A stretch of DNA of 62,077 bases from IMG/VR virus record IMGVR_UViG_3300029319_000038, positions 1 through 62,077 of that record, one strand, 5' to 3'. A model generated the notes under the pieces. It was not told the origin of the DNA. It did not search any database and was given only the letters and a program-made list of their open reading frames with translations. The position numbers were made by a program, and so were the translations under genes. The stretch comes from a virus. Shown one piece after another: positions 9,392-18,091 of the stretch (position 1 is its first letter; each line of letters opens with the position of its first letter).

Positions 9392-10240
9392 ATGAGAAAC
9401 AACAATAAGAGGCTAGCGCAGCCTGAGATTGCGCCTGAGCCTCCTTCTCCCCCTCAACAGGTTGTGGTTCAACCACACACTGTTTTTCCTTATTCTCCAC
9501 CAACAGAACTTGTGGAGCTTCCTTCTAGAGGTGTTTTCTACCCTGAGGATCACCCACTTCACAAAAAAAAGAAGGCTGAGATTAAACTAATGACAGCTCA
9601 AGAGGAAGACATACTTTCCTCAGAAAGTCTTGTTGAAGAGGGCGTTGCTGTAACAAAAATGCTTGAGAGTATTATTGTTGATAAGAACATTGATATAGAT
9701 TCTTTGTTGGCATGTGACCGAGATGCGCTGCTGGTTGCTGCAAGAATAAGTGGGTATGGAGCGCCTTACCAGGCTAAAGTTTCATGCACCCAGTGTTTTG
9801 AAACTACGGATTATGCTTTTGATTTAACCAAAAAAAATATTAATTTTAAGCTGGGAAACAAAAAAGTACTTGCCAAACATAAATTAAAATTTGATGATGA
9901 GAACCAAACGTTAGTTTGTAGTTTGCCCGCTTCAAAAATTGAAGTCGAAATAAGACCTATTACAAACTTTGAAAATGTGTTTAATGCAAGTAACTTTGAA
10001 AATAAGATGATTACTGAATACTTATCAAGTTTAATTGTTAAAGCTGCTGGTTTTGATGATCCGTCTGTAATTAAGTCTTTTGTATATACAATGCCGGCAT
10101 CAGATTCAAAACTGTTAAGGCAAATTGCATTAGATTATTTACCATCTTATGACATTAACCAAGAATTTGTTTGCTCTCATTGTGGACACAAAGAAATAAG
10201 AGAGGTCCCGCTGAATGCGGGGTTTTTTTGGCCTGAATGA
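9392..10240 (+). CDS. 26: Baseplate hub assembly protein, T4 gp26-like (T4_baseplate family)
   Basis: A 282-residue protein with a Pro-rich N terminus, then LPSRGVFYP and a TAQEEDIL segment typical of the T4 gp26-type baseplate family. Two CxxC pairs (CTQC near residue 131, CSHC near 262) suggest a zinc ribbon. Its place between tube and tape-measure genes is also where classical phages keep tail-assembly chaperones. The last codons contain a hairpin followed by seven T, and a second reading frame starts inside it (see 10215). The family call is moderately firm; a chaperone role is an alternative. Confidence 0.72.
   Translation: MRNNNKRLAQPEIAPEPPSPPQQVVVQPHTVFPYSPPTELVELPSRGVFYPEDHPLHKKKKAEIKLMTAQEEDILSSESLVEEGVAVTKMLESIIVDKNIDIDSLLACDRDALLVAARISGYGAPYQAKVSCTQCFETTDYAFDLTKKNINFKLGNKKVLAKHKLKFDDENQTLVCSLPASKIEVEIRPITNFENVFNASNFENKMITEYLSSLIVKAAGFDDPSVIKSFVYTMPASDSKLLRQIALDYLPSYDINQEFVCSHCGHKEIREVPLNAGFFWPE
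10206..10227 (+). other. Hairpin plus T7 slippery run at gene overlap
   Basis: CCCGC (10208-10212) pairs with GCGGG (10218-10222), followed by GTTTTTTT. This is terminator-like, lies inside the final codons of the gp26-like gene, and holds the ATG at 10215 of the next frame in its loop. A shift by +1 (or -2) on the T run would fuse the two frames. Pairing is read directly; function is unknown. Confidence 0.5.
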
Positions 10241-10400
10241 AGAATACATGGAAAGTGTGTATGAGCAATTCTTTTATCTTGTAAAACATGGCAACTGGAG
10301 TTTTTTTGAGGCATATGCACTTCCCATTGGGCTACGTAAATGGTTCGTAGAAAAACTGTCTGAATATTTTAAAAAGCAGGAAGAAGCTTATAATAGCTAA
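10215..10400 (+). CDS. Small tail-assembly-type protein overlapping gp26-like gene
   Basis: A 61-residue frame (51 if begun at the ATG at 10249) overlapping the gp26-like gene by 26 bases in the +1 frame. It is rich in aromatic residues, with a segment FFEAYALPIGLRKWF flanked by two helices. I recall similar small products after the gp26-like gene in other T4-like phages. It may be translated from its own ATG or as a frameshift extension of the upstream protein, like the G/GT chaperone pair of lambdoid phages; position before the tape-measure gene fits that. Which mode applies cannot be decided from sequence. Confidence 0.6.
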   Translation: MRGFFGLNEEYMESVYEQFFYLVKHGNWSFFEAYALPIGLRKWFVEKLSEYFKKQEEAYNS

Positions 10401-10430
10401 CCGAGCTGAGTAAATTAATTTTTTTTGTTT

Positions 10431-10438
10431 ACTATTTA
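10431..10438 (+). promoter_or_regulatory. ACTATTTA motif, candidate late promoter of tape-measure gene
   Basis: Fourth copy of ACTATTTA in a virion intergenic gap, 27 bases before the tape-measure start. Confidence 0.48.
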
Positions 10439-10464
10439 ATATACGACTTGCTGGAGTGTTTTAA

Positions 10465-12795
10465 ATGGCAAAAGAAGAAGCAGAACAGGAAATAAGAGAA
10501 CTTTCTATTATAGCGGAAAAGCTAAAGAGTCTGCAAGACCAATTAAACACTGTTACTGACAGCATAGCAGAACAAGAAGCTAGGTCTCTTTTAAATAAAA
10601 TTAAAAAAGCCAAAGCAGAAGCTAAAAAAGAGCTGAAAGACTTTGAAGAGCTTACAAACAATCTACAAGTAGCTCGAAACAAAATAGAAATAATAAGTGA
10701 TGAGTCAAATGCTGCTTTTGAAAGCGCAGAAAATAAGCGCCAGAAACAACGACGCAAAAACCTTGAAGATCTCATAGGAAATTTAAAAGAGCAAAAAAAG
10801 CAAATTGAAAAATATAACAGGGCTTTTGAAAACAATGAAAATGAAAAAATAAAAATACTACAACGTCAGGAAAAAAAATTAGCAGAAGAAGAACTTAAGG
10901 CTTCAAACGAACGTAAAAAAAGATTAAAAAAACAAAATGACGAATTAATAAGATTGGTCAAAACTGGTGCGCAAGCTGGTAAAGATCTTGTTACTGACTT
11001 TACAGAGACGGTTGGCGCGCCATTGGCAACTTTAGCTTTTTTAAGACCCGATCTTGGCGCGATGCAAGTTCTAAAGTCTCTTAAGAAGGAATTTATTGGC
11101 TTTGATGACACATTTAGAGGTGTTATAAAGCAAACTGGCTTATTTAATAATAATTTTCGCAAAGTTTTTATCGATTCAATAGGCACATCTAATAGATTTA
11201 ATAACGCCCTACAGGATATAGGTGCGACATCCAAGGACGCTGCTGAAGCAGCTAAGGCACTTTTCCCAGTGTCTGAGGTATTTCGTCGTCTTAGCATGAG
11301 GGGCGACAATGCCGCAAAAAGTGTTCTTGGGCAAGCAGTTGCATTTAAAAAGCTTAATATACCAGCGGCACAAACAGCAAAATCTTTTGATACTTTTACT
11401 AAAGCGCTGGGTCTAAACGCGAAACAATCTGTTAACACCAACAAGCAAATTCTTGGGGTTGCTAAAAGTTTAAACATAGGCTTGGGTAAGGCATTTAAAG
11501 ATTTTACTGACATATTGCCTGATATTGTAATGTTTGGCGATGATACTGTCGAGGTTTTTGGTAAATTAGAAGCACAGGCGAATGCTACTGGGCTGGCTGT
11601 CAACAAATTAAGCAAATTTGCGCAGAAGATGGATACTTTTAAAGGAGCGTCAGAGGTTGCAGCAAGATTTAACGCTCAGCTTGGTGGTATGTTTGTATCA
11701 GGCATTGATTTGGCTCAGGCAGATTTTCCTGAGAAAATAGGCATGATACAAAAAGCTTTTCAAAATGCCGGCAAGACTTTTGATGATCTAGGCAGAAGAG
11801 ACAAGCAAGCACTTGCGGCTTCTTTGGGGCTAGGCGTTGAAGAGACGGCAAGACTTCTTAGCAATGCTGAGGATGTGGAGGCTTCTTTAAAAAAAGTCGA
11901 TACTGCAGCAATGACAGACAGACAGCAGAGAAAGGCAATCCAGGACACCATGAGTCAGCAAGAGCTTTTATTAAAAAGTAATGCTAGGTTTATGCGAGGC
12001 ATTGGTAAATTTACACAAAAAACTAGACAAATAGCTACTCAAGCGGGTGGCGCGATTACAAAGTCTTTTGCTAGAGCCAATAGCAGGATTAGAAAGTCAA
12101 AGGATGAAATTGCATCAGTCGCTGGTGTTTTGGCAGCTTTAACAGCGGTCACCACAGTTGGTGGAGCCATACCAAAACAATTTAGAAGGCTTTTTGGTGG
12201 TAGATTTATGACAGCTTCCATGGCTGCTCTCGGTGGCGCCGCTTTCGCTGGTGCTGTGACACATGCTGATTTACAAAAGTTAAATATCGACAATGAAGCA
12301 GATAAAAAAATATTTGAAAAAATTAGGAAGCAAAAAGCTATACTTGAGGACGACGACGCTAGTAAAGCAAAGAAGCTTGCAGCCGAGAAAGCGTTAAAAA
12401 AGATTCATCGCCAATTAAAGAGAAGAAAGGGTGCCCCCACCACTTCTGTTCGAACAGCACCAACTGAAACAGTTGCGCAAACAGATGCCGATACCGATAA
12501 TAAGCGCATTAGAGCTTTGCAGAAATTAGGAGGGGCTGACATTTCTGAGGATATCCGCGCTATGCTGCCGTCAGGCTCAGGAGCAATTGATCTTGGCGGC
12601 GCGGGCATGGATACTGCCTTTGAAAGGGATATATTGAAAAGGCTCGTTGAGAACATTGAAACTAAGTTCCAACAAGGCGACGAGCAGATCTTAAATATCA
12701 TCCTAAATGTGGACGGAGAACCAATAGCTAAAACTGAGGGAATCAAAAACGCTTTAAGGGACGTAATTAATCAAGAATTAAGAATCGAGAATTAA
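10465..12795 (+). CDS. Tail tape-measure-like protein
   Basis: A 776-residue protein. Residues about 1-155 are a highly charged long coiled coil (Glu/Lys-rich). About 170-540 are mixed helices, and about 555-600 hold two small hydrophobic Ala/Gly-rich segments that could be membrane-active on DNA injection. A second charged coiled stretch follows, and the C-terminal domain ends in a compact region. Position after tube and gp26-like genes, length and helical content fit a tape-measure protein that sets tail length and is ejected with DNA. No single motif proves it; an alternative is another internal tail protein. Confidence 0.62.
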   Translation: MAKEEAEQEIRELSIIAEKLKSLQDQLNTVTDSIAEQEARSLLNKIKKAKAEAKKELKDFEELTNNLQVARNKIEIISDESNAAFESAENKRQKQRRKNLEDLIGNLKEQKKQIEKYNRAFENNENEKIKILQRQEKKLAEEELKASNERKKRLKKQNDELIRLVKTGAQAGKDLVTDFTETVGAPLATLAFLRPDLGAMQVLKSLKKEFIGFDDTFRGVIKQTGLFNNNFRKVFIDSIGTSNRFNNALQDIGATSKDAAEAAKALFPVSEVFRRLSMRGDNAAKSVLGQAVAFKKLNIPAAQTAKSFDTFTKALGLNAKQSVNTNKQILGVAKSLNIGLGKAFKDFTDILPDIVMFGDDTVEVFGKLEAQANATGLAVNKLSKFAQKMDTFKGASEVAARFNAQLGGMFVSGIDLAQADFPEKIGMIQKAFQNAGKTFDDLGRRDKQALAASLGLGVEETARLLSNAEDVEASLKKVDTAAMTDRQQRKAIQDTMSQQELLLKSNARFMRGIGKFTQKTRQIATQAGGAITKSFARANSRIRKSKDEIASVAGVLAALTAVTTVGGAIPKQFRRLFGGRFMTASMAALGGAAFAGAVTHADLQKLNIDNEADKKIFEKIRKQKAILEDDDASKAKKLAAEKALKKIHRQLKRRKGAPTTSVRTAPTETVAQTDADTDNKRIRALQKLGGADISEDIRAMLPSGSGAIDLGGAGMDTAFERDILKRLVENIETKFQQGDEQILNIILNVDGEPIAKTEGIKNALRDVINQELRIEN

Positions 12796-12826
12796 GTTTA
12801 GAATAATTTTACAGGAAAATAGAAAC

Positions 12827-13702
12827 ATGCCAAGATTTTTTGAATTTGAACAAATAGCATACGGAAACCAAAAAAGTGGTTTTAAAAATGTTGAATTTCG
12901 CAAAAATGATTTGTCACCATCTGATGGGGCAGAAAAAGGAGATTTGCTTGAGATTATACCGATGCATATTAAAAATCCACCGGTCATTCAGTTTATGGCT
13001 TTCTTGACTAGTCTTGGTGACAATTTTAATTCAACTTATAGTTCCGAACAGCCATTCGGTCGAGTCGATCCATACTATGTTTGGAAGTCTGCAAAGAGGT
13101 CAATAAAGATTGCTGTTGATGTGTTGTCTTCTTCCAGATCAAAGGCACTAGACAATCTTAACAATTTAAGTTGGTTCTTATCTTCTTTATATCCTGCATA
13201 TAGAGAAGGTGACAATGCCGCATCAATTGCTGCCTCGCCTTTATTTAGAGTAAAATACTCAAATATCATATCTTCTCGGTCAGGCGGCGGTCAAGGCTTG
13301 CTGGGCGTCATCCAGGGAGTTAGCGTAACACATGATGTCAATTCTGGCTATATTTTTATAAAGCCAAAGAGAATGAATTCATCTTCTGCGAATATTGATG
13401 CCAGGTTAATTAAGACAGCTGGCTTTCAAGAAAATCTAAGAGAGGGCGATGCCCTGCAGATCCCAAAGAAAATAGGCATTAGCTTTAGCTTAGACGTCGT
13501 GCATGATCACGATTTAGGATGGGATGTAGCTACCGGCGAGTGGCGAGGAGGATCTGCAGCTGCAAAATATCCATATGGGTTTGGCTTGCTGCGCGATGCA
13601 CAGCCTGATCCAGGAGCAGGTAGTCCTGCAGGAGAGCCAAGCGGCTCCCCAGCAAATAATGAGCAAACAAAAATTGCGGGAGAAATACTCAATCCTAATT
13701 AA
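12827..13702 (+). CDS. Baseplate/tail-tube initiator-like structural protein
   Basis: A 291-residue protein with an N-terminal domain containing PVIQFMAFLTSLGDN, then FGRVDPYYVWKSAKRSI, a pattern I associate with tail-tube-like baseplate proteins of T4-like marine phages (functional analogues of gp48 or gp54). The C terminus is a Pro/Gly/Ser-rich disordered tail. It has only a weak binding site (AGGAAA). Neighbours are the tape measure and the gp53/LysM-like gene, so a baseplate cap or tube-initiator role is likely, but the exact T4 counterpart is uncertain. Confidence 0.55.
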   Translation: MPRFFEFEQIAYGNQKSGFKNVEFRKNDLSPSDGAEKGDLLEIIPMHIKNPPVIQFMAFLTSLGDNFNSTYSSEQPFGRVDPYYVWKSAKRSIKIAVDVLSSSRSKALDNLNNLSWFLSSLYPAYREGDNAASIAASPLFRVKYSNIISSRSGGGQGLLGVIQGVSVTHDVNSGYIFIKPKRMNSSSANIDARLIKTAGFQENLREGDALQIPKKIGISFSLDVVHDHDLGWDVATGEWRGGSAAAKYPYGFGLLRDAQPDPGAGSPAGEPSGSPANNEQTKIAGEILNPN

Positions 13703-13722
13703 ATTTAGAGTTTTAATTTATA

Positions 13723-14055
13723 ATGAGATACAACAGACAAACAATAAGCGTTAATGCACAAGAAGCATATAAAAGATATTTAAAGAAAAGAGGCATGAGT
13801 GATATTCGTCATTTTGAAACTCCAACCTTTAGATATCCAACTGCTGAAGATACGGCAAACTTTCAAACAATTCGCCATATATGGAAAACTGGAGATCGTT
13901 TTTTTAAATTAGCTAACGAGTATTACAATGATCCAACGTTATGGTGGGTTATAGCTTTTTATAATCAAAAGCCAACTGAATACCACGCTAACCCTGGTGA
14001 TACTATTTTTATCCCAGTGCCTCTTGAAAGTGTGCTATACTATATGGGCTTCTAG
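13723..14055 (+). CDS. 53: LysM-like baseplate wedge protein, T4 gp53-like
   Basis: A 110-residue protein whose second half reads as a LysM-like fold: KTGDRFFKLANEYYND, then WWVIAFYN, then NPGDTIFIPVP. T4 gp53 contains the same kind of LysM-like segment (LANAIYGNPQLYWVL). It probably links baseplate components rather than digesting peptidoglycan. It is shorter than T4 gp53 (196). The start has no clear ribosome binding site, and the gene is 20 bases after the previous stop. Confidence 0.62.
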   Translation: MRYNRQTISVNAQEAYKRYLKKRGMSDIRHFETPTFRYPTAEDTANFQTIRHIWKTGDRFFKLANEYYNDPTLWWVIAFYNQKPTEYHANPGDTIFIPVPLESVLYYMGF

Positions 14056-14068
14056 ATTGGAGTTATAA

Positions 14069-16780
14069 ATGGCTACAGAAAGAAAAATAAAAAGCGAAGT
14101 TCAAAGAGACAATTTGGAGCAGTACATACTGTGTCAAAATTTGCGAGATTTGGCTGCTTATCACTCTGCCAATGAGGAGTTGACTTTTAGATACAGAATG
14201 TTTCGCCAAGTCGAAGGTCCAACCCACGACATTGTTACAAAACTAAATGGCACGCCTGATTTAAGAATTTTTAAAAAAATAAAACAAAGCACCTTGTCTT
14301 TAATGCAGCCAAAGCTGCGCATATTTAAAGTTGTTTATGTTGAAAAACAAGAAGGCGTTGAGGGCGAGCCAGAAGATAAAGTTGTTGCGCTGCCTTATCC
14401 AAAATATAGGGAGTTTAAATTTTCCTCAAACTTTGGGGTAGAGACAGCGGCAACAGTGCAGGATTATTTAGCGTATGAGAGCACCAAGCCTTCATCGAGA
14501 AATGTTGGTGTAAAGTCATTTTCTTTTGAAAGCAAAGGCGAGGCGCTAGGGGCTTTTCAGAAAGAAATAACTGCAAAGCTTTCTTTAGTTTTTAAAAGCC
14601 TTAAGGATATTCAAGCTCAGCCCCCAGGCGAGCCTCCACCAGAGCGAGGTGGCTTAAGGTATTTCGATTTGTTTTCTTTTCCAGGCGCGCTGAGAACAGG
14701 ATCGCCAACAAAACAAGTCTACAACCCTAAGCATTATCAAATTAAGGTGCTTATAGGCTGGACTGCCCCTTCGAGACAACAACTAGAGGCGCTAAATTTA
14801 CCACAAGATGAAATTGAAGCTGTGTCAAGACTAGAAAGCCTAAATACAGTTATGTCCTTGCTTTTAAATGATTACGACATTCAAGTTAAAGACGATGGAC
14901 AAGTGCAAGTTGACATTTCGTATCGATCTTTTATTGATTCTGCCCTAGATAATAGCTCAGCTAGCGTCTTTAACGTTACTTATGAATATGATCCATCTGC
15001 TGAGGCTAAGCAACTGAGACTGAAGTCAAAAAGAAAAGGGCAAAATATTAATAAGATACAAGATTTTATTAATATTGTAAGCGAAGTGCAAAGACAGTCT
15101 TCTTCAGGGTCTGTAAGTAAAAAGCTAAAAGAACGACTTTATGATGCTATATCAAAAGATAGATTTTTTCAAGATGCATTTATAAAGTCTCTTGGTAGAA
15201 AACCTGACACTGTTCTTAAAAAAGCAGGCGCTGCAAATATAAAATTGAACGCAAGAAAGATTGAAGAGAGAATTCCAAAAAGCGACTTGCCTGCTGTCGT
15301 AACTGTTATGAAAAAAAGAGGCAAAAACTTAATTGATGAAATTAAATCTGCCCGTAGTGATTTTAGAAAAGAAATATTTAGGTCGTTCATGACAGAGCTA
15401 ATTAAAGGCAATGACCCACCCAATGGTGTTGGAAGTCGACTTTTTATTGCAAAAGCTTCAAAAAAAATACTGCACGATGGTTTAGATATATCATTTCCTC
15501 CAGAGGACGATGATGAAACTCCCGAAAACGAAGCAGACAAAGCTAAAACAGAACTGACAGGAGATAGACTTGAAATTGTAAAAATAGACGAAGAGCGTTT
15601 TGCGAACATCTCTGAAGAATCAAAAAGGCTGGTTTCTGAAACTGAGGGCGCCCGACAGAAAGCTAAAGAGAAGAAAACAGAAAGCACAGATTTTGATATT
15701 ACCGCAGAAACAGAGGGCTATTCTTTTCCTTTCGTATACTTTGGAGACATTGTTGAGCTAGCTTGTCGAAATGCCAATTTATCTAAAAATGAATATTTTG
15801 GTCCTGACGAGGAGTCGCCTTATATTTTCAGCCAAAGCCACTATGCAAAAGAAAGCGAGATTAGATCTAATAAAGATGAAATAACACAAGATTTAAAAAT
15901 CTTGCTGGGACCCGTGGAGTACTATGATTTAAAAGGCGATCAAAAGTTGTCTCAAATAAACTTAGCTTCTTTTCCTATTTCATTTAATTTGTTCAGAGCT
16001 TGGTATTTAAAAAATGTTGTTTCTAGTAATAATATACGCCGTTCTGTTGATTCATTTATAAAAGGTATTTTAAGAGATCTTGTTTTTAACAACCTGGGAA
16101 ATACTTTGCCAACAAATATGAAGCCTGAACGAGCACCTGCTATGTTTCTGGGCTTAACTTTGCCTGGAAAAACTTTAGTGGGTGAGAATGTAGCTGAGGG
16201 CGCAAAAGAGGAATATTTGCCTGTGCAGCCACGCATCAACGTTACAGACGGTATATTCAAGTCGAGCTATACCGATAAGATAGCAGACATAACGTATGAA
16301 ACAAAAGTTAAAAGTTCATATGATTATATCCTTTATTATATAAGCAATGTGAAAAACCTACGTGAGCGCGAGGGTAATGCTGTGCAAGATGAACGCGATG
16401 GAATTGTTCATTATAATATTGGTTCAGATAGAGGGATGCTAAAAAATATTTCGTTTAACAAGGTTGATGTTCCTTTTAGAGCTGAACAGCTGTACGAAGC
16501 ATCGCAAGAGTCTGGTGATGACTTTGAGCAACTAGTTTATCCTTATAATTCTAATTTAACTTTAATTGGTGTGCCCTTTTACAAGCCAGGTATGCTTTTC
16601 TATGTTAACCCAACTATTTTTGGCTTGGGCTCTGTAGAGGATACCAGCTCAGTCGCACACAAATTAAATCTAGGCGGCTATAATCTTGTATTGAATGTTG
16701 CTATGTCTATAAGACAATCCAAATTTGAAACAAAACTAAGTGGTTTCCAGCAAGGTCATGGAAAACTTCGGGAGAAATAA
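14069..16780 (+). CDS. Large baseplate structural protein
   Basis: A 903-residue soluble protein, the largest after the sheath in the virion block. A charged, low-complexity middle (about residues 395-560) separates N- and C-terminal folded parts. The C-terminal part has KPGMLFYVNP and GGYNLVLNVAMSI, resembling the last domain of tail-hub proteins, where a loop is followed by strands ending in a GGxYxVxxVxHxI pattern. A hub-like role is inferred from this and from gene order. It has a good GGAG site 8 bases before the ATG, and its stop is immediately followed by the next ATG. Confidence 0.5.
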   Translation: MATERKIKSEVQRDNLEQYILCQNLRDLAAYHSANEELTFRYRMFRQVEGPTHDIVTKLNGTPDLRIFKKIKQSTLSLMQPKLRIFKVVYVEKQEGVEGEPEDKVVALPYPKYREFKFSSNFGVETAATVQDYLAYESTKPSSRNVGVKSFSFESKGEALGAFQKEITAKLSLVFKSLKDIQAQPPGEPPPERGGLRYFDLFSFPGALRTGSPTKQVYNPKHYQIKVLIGWTAPSRQQLEALNLPQDEIEAVSRLESLNTVMSLLLNDYDIQVKDDGQVQVDISYRSFIDSALDNSSASVFNVTYEYDPSAEAKQLRLKSKRKGQNINKIQDFINIVSEVQRQSSSGSVSKKLKERLYDAISKDRFFQDAFIKSLGRKPDTVLKKAGAANIKLNARKIEERIPKSDLPAVVTVMKKRGKNLIDEIKSARSDFRKEIFRSFMTELIKGNDPPNGVGSRLFIAKASKKILHDGLDISFPPEDDDETPENEADKAKTELTGDRLEIVKIDEERFANISEESKRLVSETEGARQKAKEKKTESTDFDITAETEGYSFPFVYFGDIVELACRNANLSKNEYFGPDEESPYIFSQSHYAKESEIRSNKDEITQDLKILLGPVEYYDLKGDQKLSQINLASFPISFNLFRAWYLKNVVSSNNIRRSVDSFIKGILRDLVFNNLGNTLPTNMKPERAPAMFLGLTLPGKTLVGENVAEGAKEEYLPVQPRINVTDGIFKSSYTDKIADITYETKVKSSYDYILYYISNVKNLREREGNAVQDERDGIVHYNIGSDRGMLKNISFNKVDVPFRAEQLYEASQESGDDFEQLVYPYNSNLTLIGVPFYKPGMLFYVNPTIFGLGSVEDTSSVAHKLNLGGYNLVLNVAMSIRQSKFETKLSGFQQGHGKLREK

Positions 16781-18085
16781 ATGGCTGAAAGAACATTGGA
16801 GGAAATCTTTAACGATAAAAATCAGCTGCATGATTTTTTTCCTGCCTCATCAGACACAAAAGTCTATGATGTGCAAAGAAAGCACTTTTTATATGGAAAA
16901 ATTGACCGCGACGGTGATGCAGTCTATATTGAGGAAACTTATTTAGCACAAATTGATGCTGGAGAGCTTGTGACGGAGTTTGCAGTTGATTTTGTTGCTG
17001 ATGCATTTGATGATTTTAAAAGATATTACACAAGAAGAGTTCAAGCTGGCTTTTTGGATAAAGAAAGCCAGTATGGGCTGACATTATTGGCTAAAAGAGG
17101 CTGGTCTCATGGTCAGCTTGATTTTAATTACTACCAGTATACCAACCGACTTTACGCCGACTTTGTGCAAAACTATTTAGAACAGGACAGGCGTTATGAA
17201 AAAGTAAAAGACTTTTCATCGTTTGTAAGGGAGTTTATTAATTATGCTTCGCCGCAGGCTAGGCGCTTTCCAATAACAAAAACTGGCTTTTTGCTGTCAA
17301 TACACTCTAGCCCTTATGTTAGCGGACTTGCTATTGATCTTGCAGATGCTCCATTCGGCGAATCAATGGAGAGCAACGCTTTAAAATTTACCTCGGATCC
17401 AAATTTTCCTTTCATGGTTAACACAGCAAAAAGATTTGGATTTTTAATTGATAAAAATGCACCATGGCGCTTGGTCTTCAATTTGGCTTCAGGGAATCTT
17501 GCGACAGGTGATCAAAAAGGCAAAGCAGGCGGTTCAAAGTATCTGCAAGATAGAAACGTTAACTTTGATAACATTTTCAGCGTTTACTTTGTTAAGTCCT
17601 ACAAGCAAGAGCTTCTTAACATGAAGAAACTGTTATTGTCATATTATGATGCTTTTCATGCACAATTTCCTGACTATCAGGTCTTAAGGCAAGTTATGCC
17701 CAAAGGTGATTCCTGTAAGACTGTCTCTGAGTATTCAGCTGAACAAAGCTATACAAGGAAAAAAGTACTTTCATTTACAAATCAGAGAGACTTGCCGCCA
17801 CTGACTTTAAACACTGACGACTATGACGAATATATAATGAAAGCCATTCTTCGATTTAGGATGCTAGAAACAGAACATCCCGATTTTAATGATAATTTTA
17901 TTCGCGCTTCAAAAGAGATGATTGATACAAAAAGAGTCTTTGGCGTCGACGCTGGTTTAAAATATATTAATGATTTTACAAAAGGCTGGCGAGTTTCTAA
18001 ATTTCTAAGGAAAGGCAAGTACTGGTATGGTCAAAGCGATCAAGAGTACAATGCTAGAAAAAGACAGATATTAGAAAATCAGTGA
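16781..18085 (+). CDS. Conserved virion-region protein of unknown function
   Basis: A 434-residue soluble protein, Tyr/Phe/Asp-rich, starting on the base after the previous stop (GGGAGAAATAA site). No signal peptide, membrane segment or catalytic motif is evident. It ends the structural block; the next gene is a DNA polymerase. The tight coupling to the large baseplate gene suggests a baseplate or adsorption-apparatus part. I do not recognise the family. Confidence 0.6.
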   Translation: MAERTLEEIFNDKNQLHDFFPASSDTKVYDVQRKHFLYGKIDRDGDAVYIEETYLAQIDAGELVTEFAVDFVADAFDDFKRYYTRRVQAGFLDKESQYGLTLLAKRGWSHGQLDFNYYQYTNRLYADFVQNYLEQDRRYEKVKDFSSFVREFINYASPQARRFPITKTGFLLSIHSSPYVSGLAIDLADAPFGESMESNALKFTSDPNFPFMVNTAKRFGFLIDKNAPWRLVFNLASGNLATGDQKGKAGGSKYLQDRNVNFDNIFSVYFVKSYKQELLNMKKLLLSYYDAFHAQFPDYQVLRQVMPKGDSCKTVSEYSAEQSYTRKKVLSFTNQRDLPPLTLNTDDYDEYIMKAILRFRMLETEHPDFNDNFIRASKEMIDTKRVFGVDAGLKYINDFTKGWRVSKFLRKGKYWYGQSDQEYNARKRQILENQ

Positions 18086-18091
18086 GGATAC

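Noticed and set aside
10866-11615. 249-residue minus-strand open frame in the tape-measure gene
   Set aside because: No start signals, Leu/Ser-rich shadow composition, and no other minus-strand gene in the window.
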